Source: Geminicoccaceae bacterium
GTDB lineage: Bacteria > Pseudomonadota > Alphaproteobacteria > Geminicoccales > Geminicoccaceae
Assembly: GCA_025062095.1 (NCBI GenBank)
Contig: JANXAZ010000018.1
Coordinates: 1 to 32,182, forward strand
Direction: 5' to 3'
DNA: 32,182 bases
The notes below the pieces were generated by a model. The model saw only the letters and a program-made list of their open reading frames with translations. It was not told the origin of the DNA and ran no database searches. A program made the translations under genes and the position numbers. Within the stretch, counting starts at the first letter, position 1, and each line of letters begins with the position of its first letter. Of this stretch, positions 24,560 through 32,182 are shown piece after piece.

Positions 24560-26019
24560 GGCGAGAAACCGCCGCCCCCGATGCGCTCTTGCTCACCGGG
24601 CCGCTGGGCGCCGGCAAGACGACGCTCCTCGAGCGCTCGCTTCTGCCGGCGCTCGCCGGCCGGCGCGTCGCGGTGTTGGTCAACGACGCCGGCCCCGTCC
24701 CCTTCGACTCGCTCCTCCTGAGCGATACGCCGATCCCGATCCTGGGGGTCGCGGGCGGTTGCTTCTGTTGCCGGGCGGGCGGGCGGCTCCTCGAGGCCCT
24801 GGCCGAGATCCGCGATCGCCTCGCACCCGATCTCGTCGTCCTCGAGGGCTCGGGTCTTTCGCCGCCGGGACCGCTCGCGCGGGCGCTGCAGGAGGAAGGC
24901 TACCGGTTGCTCGGAACGATCGCGGTGATCGCGGCGGCCGGGCTCGAGCGCGCCCTCCGCGATCCGCTCGTGCGCGCCCAACTCGCGGCTTCGGGGCTCG
25001 TCGTGCTGACCGGTGCGGATCGGCTCGACCGCGCGGCCTTCGAGAAAGCCCGCTCCGCTCTGCAGCGCCTCGCGCGCGCGCCCGTTCTCCCCGCCTTCGA
25101 GGGGGTCGTACGCGGTCCTGTCGCGGTACTCCTCGCCCCGGGAACGGCGGGTGCGCCCTCGGGCTCCGGTGTGTTGCACGCGGGCGTGCGCAGCGCGACG
25201 CTCCGGCTCGCGGGCCTGCCCCGTCGCGCAGAGCTGTGCGCTTGGCTCGCCCGCGCACCGAAAAGGGTGCTGCGGGTCAAAGGAATCGTCCAATGTGCCG
25301 AGCACTGCGCGCCCCTCGCTCTCAACCACGCCCTCGGCGAAACCGACCTCAGGCCGGTTGCCGCGGCTTCCGAGTGGTCGGAGCTGTGGGTCGCGCATAC
25401 GGACGAAGAGCCGCGCGCCTGGTTCGCGCGTCTCCCCCGAGGCTGCGCACCGGACGACTGGCAGGAGCTCGAGGCCACGCTCGCGCCTCTCGGCGAGGTC
25501 GACGCGCGGACGGATGCGGCTTTCGCGGACGGCCGGCGCACCGATCCCCTCGAGGCGGCGCAACTGCTGCTCGATCGGCTCGCGGCCGCGACACGGCCGG
25601 TGCTCGTGACCTCCGCGGCTCGACGGGCGGAGACCGCGGCGCGCTGGCGGGGGGCGATCGCCGAGATCGCGGTCGTACCCGATGCCCGGGCGCGGACCAT
25701 CGATGCGCTGGTCGCGCGTCTTTCCGGCGACGTTCTTCTGTTCGCGGGTCTGCCGGATGCACTCGCCGAGCGCGCGGCCGCACGCCGCGCCGATCTCTGT
25801 GCGCTGCATCTCGCGCAACGCTTCGCTCTGCCGGGGCCGAGCGTCTCGCTGCGCATCGATCCCGAACGCGAAGCGACGCTCGCGGCGTTGGCCCGCCGCG
25901 AGCGGCCCCGGAGCGATCCGGTCGTCTCAGCGGCCGATGAGCCGCGGCAGTCCCAGGCTCAGGACCGGAAAGAGAAGGAGGAGCACGATCCGAACACCCT
26001 CGCTCGCCAGGAACGGTAA
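24556..26019 (+). CDS. COG0523/G3E-family GTPase (CobW-like, putative metallochaperone)
   Basis: The protein has 487 residues. The GTG at 24556 overlaps the propeller stop in a GTGA junction, so translation is coupled. Walker A is GPLGAGKT (15-22). The family metal motif CxCC is CFCC (69-72). LEGSGLSPP (96-104) corresponds to the switch region. The guanine motif is unusual: LTGADRLD (151-158) has G where N/TKxD has Lys. A CobW C-terminal-like part (about 205-290) contains VLRVKGIVQC and a C247-H250-C251-H258 cluster that could bind metal. About 190 further residues are not recognised. COG0523 proteins deliver Zn, Co or Fe to client enzymes. The last 93 bases are antisense to the end of the TRAP 2 dctM gene; no earlier stop codon exists. 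Confidence 0.85.
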   Translation: MRRETAAPDALLLTGPLGAGKTTLLERSLLPALAGRRVAVLVNDAGPVPFDSLLLSDTPIPILGVAGGCFCCRAGGRLLEALAEIRDRLAPDLVVLEGSGLSPPGPLARALQEEGYRLLGTIAVIAAAGLERALRDPLVRAQLAASGLVVLTGADRLDRAAFEKARSALQRLARAPVLPAFEGVVRGPVAVLLAPGTAGAPSGSGVLHAGVRSATLRLAGLPRRAELCAWLARAPKRVLRVKGIVQCAEHCAPLALNHALGETDLRPVAAASEWSELWVAHTDEEPRAWFARLPRGCAPDDWQELEATLAPLGEVDARTDAAFADGRRTDPLEAAQLLLDRLAAATRPVLVTSAARRAETAARWRGAIAEIAVVPDARARTIDALVARLSGDVLLFAGLPDALAERAAARRADLCALHLAQRFALPGPSVSLRIDPEREATLAALARRERPRSDPVVSAADEPRQSQAQDRKEKEEHDPNTLARQER

Positions 26020-27314
26020 GACCCCGCGCACGGTCTCGCGCATCGGCACGTGGGGGGCGAGCGAGCCGATGATGAACAGGTTGAGCCCCACGGGCGGGGT
26101 CACGAGACCCAACTCGACGACGACGAGGGCGAGGATCCCGAACCAGATCTTGAGTTCTTCCGCGTCGAGCCCGTAGGCCGCCGCCGAGGCCGCCACCTCT
26201 TCCCCGCCGTTGAGCTCGAGGAGCACGGGCCAGAAGAAGGGCAGCACGACCACGATCATCGACAAGGACTCGAGAAAGCAGCCGAGCACGATCAAAAGCA
26301 CGAGCATGGCCGCGAGCACGAGCCAGGGATCGAGGCCGGATTGCGCGGCCGCGCTCGCGATCGCCGCCGGAAGCCCGGTGCGGGCGAAAAAGCCTTTCAA
26401 GACCTCGGCCGCGAACAGAATGAAATAGATCATCGAAGAAGTGACGGCAGTGTCGAGGACGGCGCGGCCGATCTCCAGCCGGCCGATCCCGCCCAGGCCG
26501 AAAGCGCGCAAGACGAGGCCGTAGAGGAGGATCAGACAGACCCCGACCCCGGCGGCGGGCGTGGGCGTGAACAGCCCCATCCCGAGCCCCAGAATGATCG
26601 CGCCGAACAAGAGGAGAACGGGCAACAAGCGCAACAGAGCCGCGCGGCGCTCCGGCTCGGAGAGCGGAGCGGCGGCGGGGGCGAGAGAGGGATCGCGCCC
26701 GACCTGGATCGCGATCACGACGAGAAAGAACAGCACGGCGAGAAGGCCGGGAAGGATCGCCGCCTGGAACATCTCGAGGATCGAGGCCTCGACCACGATC
26801 GCGTAAATCACGAGCGGGACGGAGGGCGGGATGAGGATGCCGAGCGTGCCGCCGGCGGCGAGCGCTCCGGTGGCGAGACGCGGATGATAGCCCAACCGCT
26901 GGAGCTCGGGCAGCGCGACCCTGCCCATGGTCGAGGCGGTCGCGAGCGAGGAACCGCAGACCGCGCCGAACCCGGCGCAGGCTCCGATCGCCGCCATCGC
27001 CACCCCGCCGCGCCGGCGGCCGACGAGGGCCTGGATACCGGCGAAGAGGTCGCGGGCGAGCCCGCCGTGGCTCGCGAGATAACCCATGAGGACGAACAAC
27101 GGCACGACCGAGAGGTCGTACGAAGCCACCGTGTTCCAGAAAAGCGTCTTGAACTGGCGCAGATAGGGCTCGAAGCGCAGGAACGGCGCGACGAGCGAGA
27201 GCACGAAGCTGCCCCCGATTCCCACCAGGAGCATCGCCACCGCCACGGGCAGCCGCAGCAAGAGGAGGATCAGCAGGGCGGCGAGCGCGCCCAGACCCAC
27301 GAGCTCGCGATCGC

Positions 27315-27318
<4 letters not shown>
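25927..27318 (-). CDS. TRAP transporter 2, large membrane subunit (DctM type)
   Basis: The protein has 463 residues with about 12 membrane helices. The start is GTG at 27318, which overlaps the dctQ stop in a GTGA junction; an upstream in-frame ATG (27399) would lie inside dctQ and add 27 non-hydrophobic residues. Typical motifs are SVVPLFVLMGYLASHGGLA (about 68-86), AGGTLGILIPPSVPLVIYAI (about 153-172) and the C-terminal mirror GLVTPPVGLNLFIIG. It forms the sodium-driven channel of the transporter. Its last 93 bases overlap the convergent GTPase gene. There is only moderate similarity to the DctM of TRAP 1, so this is a separate system and not a recent duplication. Confidence 0.94.
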
Positions 27319-30138
<2,820 letters not shown>

Positions 30139-30152
30139 ATCGAGCGCGGACC

Positions 30153-30962
30153 ATGTCTCGTTTCCCGCCCGAGCGGATCGTGTGCCTCACCGAGGAGACG
30201 GTGGAGACGCTCTATCTTCTGGGCGAAGATGCGCGCATCGTCGGGGTTTCGGGCTACGCCGTCCGCCCGCCGCGGGTACGACGGGAAAAGCCGCAGGTGA
30301 GCGCGTTCGCGAGCGCGGACATCGCCCAGATCCTCGCTCTCGAACCGGATCTCGTCCTCGCCTTCTCGGATATCCAGGCCGAGATCGTGCGCGATCTCGT
30401 CAAAGCCGGGGTGGCGGTGCACGCCTTCAATCAGCGCCATCTCGCCGGTATCTTCGCCATGATCCGGACCCTGGGCGCGCTCGTGGGCGCCTTCGAGAAG
30501 GCGGACGCGCTCGCCCGCGGGCTCGAGGGACGCGTCGCGCGCATCCGGGCCGCCACCGCCGGCAAGCCGCCTCTGCGGGTGTGGTTCGAGGAATGGGACG
30601 AGCCTTTGATCTCGGGGATCGGCTGGGTCTCGGAGCTGATCGAAGTCGCCGGCGGGCGCGACGTCTTCCCCGAACTCGCACGACAGAAGTCGGCCAAGGA
30701 CCGGATCGTGTCGCCCGAGCGGGTGATCGCCGCCGCACCCGAGGTCGTCCTCGCTTCGTGGTGCGGGAAAAAGGTGCGCCCGGAAAAGATCGCGGCGCGT
30801 CCCGGCTGGGAGGCGATCCCGGCGGTGCGGGAGGGTCGGATCCGCGCGATCCCCGCGCCGATCATTCTCCAGCCCGGACCGGCGGCGCTCACCGACGGGC
30901 TCGATGCGATCCTCGTGGCTCTGTGGGGCGAGGAGGAAGGGCGGCGGCTCGCCGCGGGCTGA
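30153..30962 (+). CDS. signal-less BtuF/FepB-like periplasmic-binding-fold protein
   Basis: The protein has 269 residues. The ATG at 30153 gives MSRFPPERIVCLTEETVETL, with no signal peptide, so it should be cytoplasmic. The fold is that of BtuF-type cobalamin or siderophore binding proteins: an N-terminal lobe with SAFASADIAQILALEPDLVL, a long linking helix (about 108-135), and a C-terminal lobe with SGIGWVSELIEVAGG and PERVIAAAPEVVLASWCGKK. The W and C in SWCGKK and the IILQPGPAALTDGLDA tail are conserved in a group of proteobacterial proteins that also lack a signal peptide. Their role is unknown; no ABC transporter is adjacent. Its place 14 bases after pobA suggests cotranscription. Its stop codon directly abuts the stop of the convergent fumarase. 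Confidence 0.85.
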   Translation: MSRFPPERIVCLTEETVETLYLLGEDARIVGVSGYAVRPPRVRREKPQVSAFASADIAQILALEPDLVLAFSDIQAEIVRDLVKAGVAVHAFNQRHLAGIFAMIRTLGALVGAFEKADALARGLEGRVARIRAATAGKPPLRVWFEEWDEPLISGIGWVSELIEVAGGRDVFPELARQKSAKDRIVSPERVIAAAPEVVLASWCGKKVRPEKIAARPGWEAIPAVREGRIRAIPAPIILQPGPAALTDGLDAILVALWGEEEGRRLAAG

Positions 30963-32182
30963 TCAACCGCGCGCGTAGAGATCGTTGCCCTTGTCGTCGA
31001 TGACGAGAAAGGCGGGGAAAGATTCCACCCGGATGCGGCGGACGGCCTCCATGCCGAACTCGGGAAAGTCGATCACCTCGACCGAGCGGATGCGGTCCCG
31101 CGCGGTCACCGCCGCGGCACCGCCGATGCCGGCGAGATAGAAGCCGCCGTTCGTCTTGCAGCTCGCGACCACGAGCGCCGAGCGGTTGCCCTTGCCGACG
31201 GTGACGAGGGCTGCTCCCTCGGCCTGGAACTCGGGCATGTAGGGGTCCATGCGGGCGGCGGTGGTGGGTCCGAAGGAGCCCGCCGGGAACCCGTCCGGCG
31301 CGCGTGCCGGTCCCGCGTGGTAGATCGGATGGTCGCGCAGGTAAGCCGGCAAGCGCTCGCCCGCGGCGCGGCGTTCGGCCAGCGCCGCGAAGACCCGATC
31401 GCGGGCGACTATCATCGTGCCCGTGAGCAGCACGGGCGCCCCGACCGGAAGCCGCGCGAGGTCGGCGCGGATCGCGTCCATCGGCCGGTCGAGGTCGATG
31501 TGCACCGCTTCCCCGAGCTCGACCGGACGATCGGGCAGGAAACGCGCGGGGTCGTGCTCCAGTTCTTCGAGGAAAACCCCCTCGGCGGTCACGAGCGCTT
31601 CGATCTGGCGATCGGCCGAACACGACACGCCCAGTCCCACGGGAAGCGACCCGGCGTGACGGGGCAGGCGGATCACCCGCACGTCGTGGCACAGGTATTT
31701 CCCCAGGAACTGCGCGCCGATCCCCATGCTTCGGGTGAGCGCGAGCAGCCGTTCTTCCGTCTCGCGGTCGCGGAACGGCCGACCCGAGGCGTCGCCGGTG
31801 GCGGGCAGATCGTCGAGGGCGCGCGCGGAGGCGAGCTTGACCGTCTCGAGACAGTGCTCGGCCGAAAGCCCGCCGACCACGACCGCCAAGTGATAAGGCG
31901 GGCAGGCGGCGGTGCCGAGGGTGCGGATCTTCTCGTCGAGAAAGGCGAGGAGCCGGTCGGGGTCCAACAGGCGCTTGGTTTCTTGGAAAAGAAAAGTCTT
32001 GTTGGCGGAACCTCCGCCCTTGGCGAGAAAGAGAAGCCGCAAACGATCGCCGGTCGTCGCGTAGAGCTTGATTCGAGCCGGGAGATTGGTGCCGGTGTCC
32101 TTCTCCTCGTACATCGAGAGCGGGGCGAGGTGCGAGGAGCGCAGGTTGCGCGTGGCCCAGCAGCGGACGATCCCGGCCTCGA
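30963..32182 (-). CDS. class I (Fe-S) fumarate hydratase, C-terminal part (runs off the right edge)
   Basis: About 406 codons are inside the window; the N-terminal 100-140 residues, with the first cluster cysteine, lie outside. The frame is open to the edge, and the residues before the internal Met ([20 protein letters not shown]) are collinear with class I fumarases. Cluster ligands visible are the Cys of AACPPYH and the Cys of [27 protein letters not shown] and KGNRS are further family motifs. It interconverts fumarate and malate with an oxygen-sensitive 4Fe-4S cluster. It is the fused, single-chain form (alpha and beta parts together). L-tartrate dehydratase relatives are usually split in two, which favours fumarase. 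Confidence 0.93.
   Translation of the reverse strand, partial: EAGIVRCWATRNLRSSHLAPLSMYEEKDTGTNLPARIKLYATTGDRLRLLFLAKGGGSANKTFLFQETKRLLDPDRLLAFLDEKIRTLGTAACPPYHLAVVVGGLSAEHCLETVKLASARALDDLPATGDASGRPFRDRETEERLLALTRSMGIGAQFLGKYLCHDVRVIRLPRHAGSLPVGLGVSCSADRQIEALVTAEGVFLEELEHDPARFLPDRPVELGEAVHIDLDRPMDAIRADLARLPVGAPVLLTGTMIVARDRVFAALAERRAAGERLPAYLRDHPIYHAGPARAPDGFPAGSFGPTTAARMDPYMPEFQAEGAALVTVGKGNRSALVVASCKTNGGFYLAGIGGAAAVTARDRIRSVEVIDFPEFGMEAVRRIRVESFPAFLVIDDKGNDLYARG

Overview
The window is very GC-rich and almost fully coding. It looks like a chromosomal segment of an alphaproteobacterium, probably near the Rhodospirillales. The main reasons are a Mic60/mitofilin homologue placed between hemD and a HemY-like gene in one heme operon, the divergent hemC/tsaD pair, the rplM-rpsI pair, an Atm1-type ABC exporter, and two TRAP transporters of the dctP-Q-M type. 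No tRNA, rRNA, CRISPR array, insertion sequence or prophage gene is visible. No gene-free stretch exceeds 300 bases; the longest are about 270 (23000-23269) and 261 bases (5061-5321).

Layout: 1-383 is the start of a membrane-anchored protein that runs off the left edge (minus). 477-1268 is an ECHDC3-like crotonase (minus). 1333-2432 is an orphan ParA ATPase translationally coupled to a small ribbon-helix-helix protein (minus). 2553-5060 carries a hotdog thioesterase, ribosomal proteins L13 and S9, and a ribokinase (plus). 5322-9654 carries a divergent isoaspartyl methyltransferase and a large multi-PAS GGDEF-EAL protein (minus). 9762-10853 is a mandelate-racemase-type enzyme (plus). 10872-15915 is the heme operon hemC-hemD-mic60-hemY (minus). 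16026-17117 is tsaD (plus). 17125-18951 is an Atm1-type exporter (minus). 19095-22241 is TRAP transporter 1 (minus), and 22340-22999 an OmpA-type lipoprotein (minus). 23270-26019 is a two-gene unit: a Tat-exported beta-propeller and a COG0523/G3E GTPase (plus). 25927-28869 is TRAP transporter 2 (minus). 28948-30962 carries pobA and a signal-less BtuF-like protein (plus). 30963 to the right edge is a class I fumarase (minus, N-terminus missing).

Most genes are housekeeping. The most unusual unit is 23270-26019. The exported propeller carries a histidine at the same place in six of its seven blades, just before the blade-turn DG motif, as if a ring of histidines lined the central channel. The next gene starts on a GTGA overlap and encodes a GTPase with the CxCC motif of metal-chaperone GTPases. 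A metalloprotein loaded in the cytoplasm by its own chaperone and then exported folded by Tat is a coherent reading, but it is inference. Other points of interest are the coupled ParA/RHH pair, a crotonase lacking both classical catalytic glutamates, a tandem 10-bp duplication at the rplM start, and a 93-bp convergent coding overlap between the GTPase and TRAP 2 genes.
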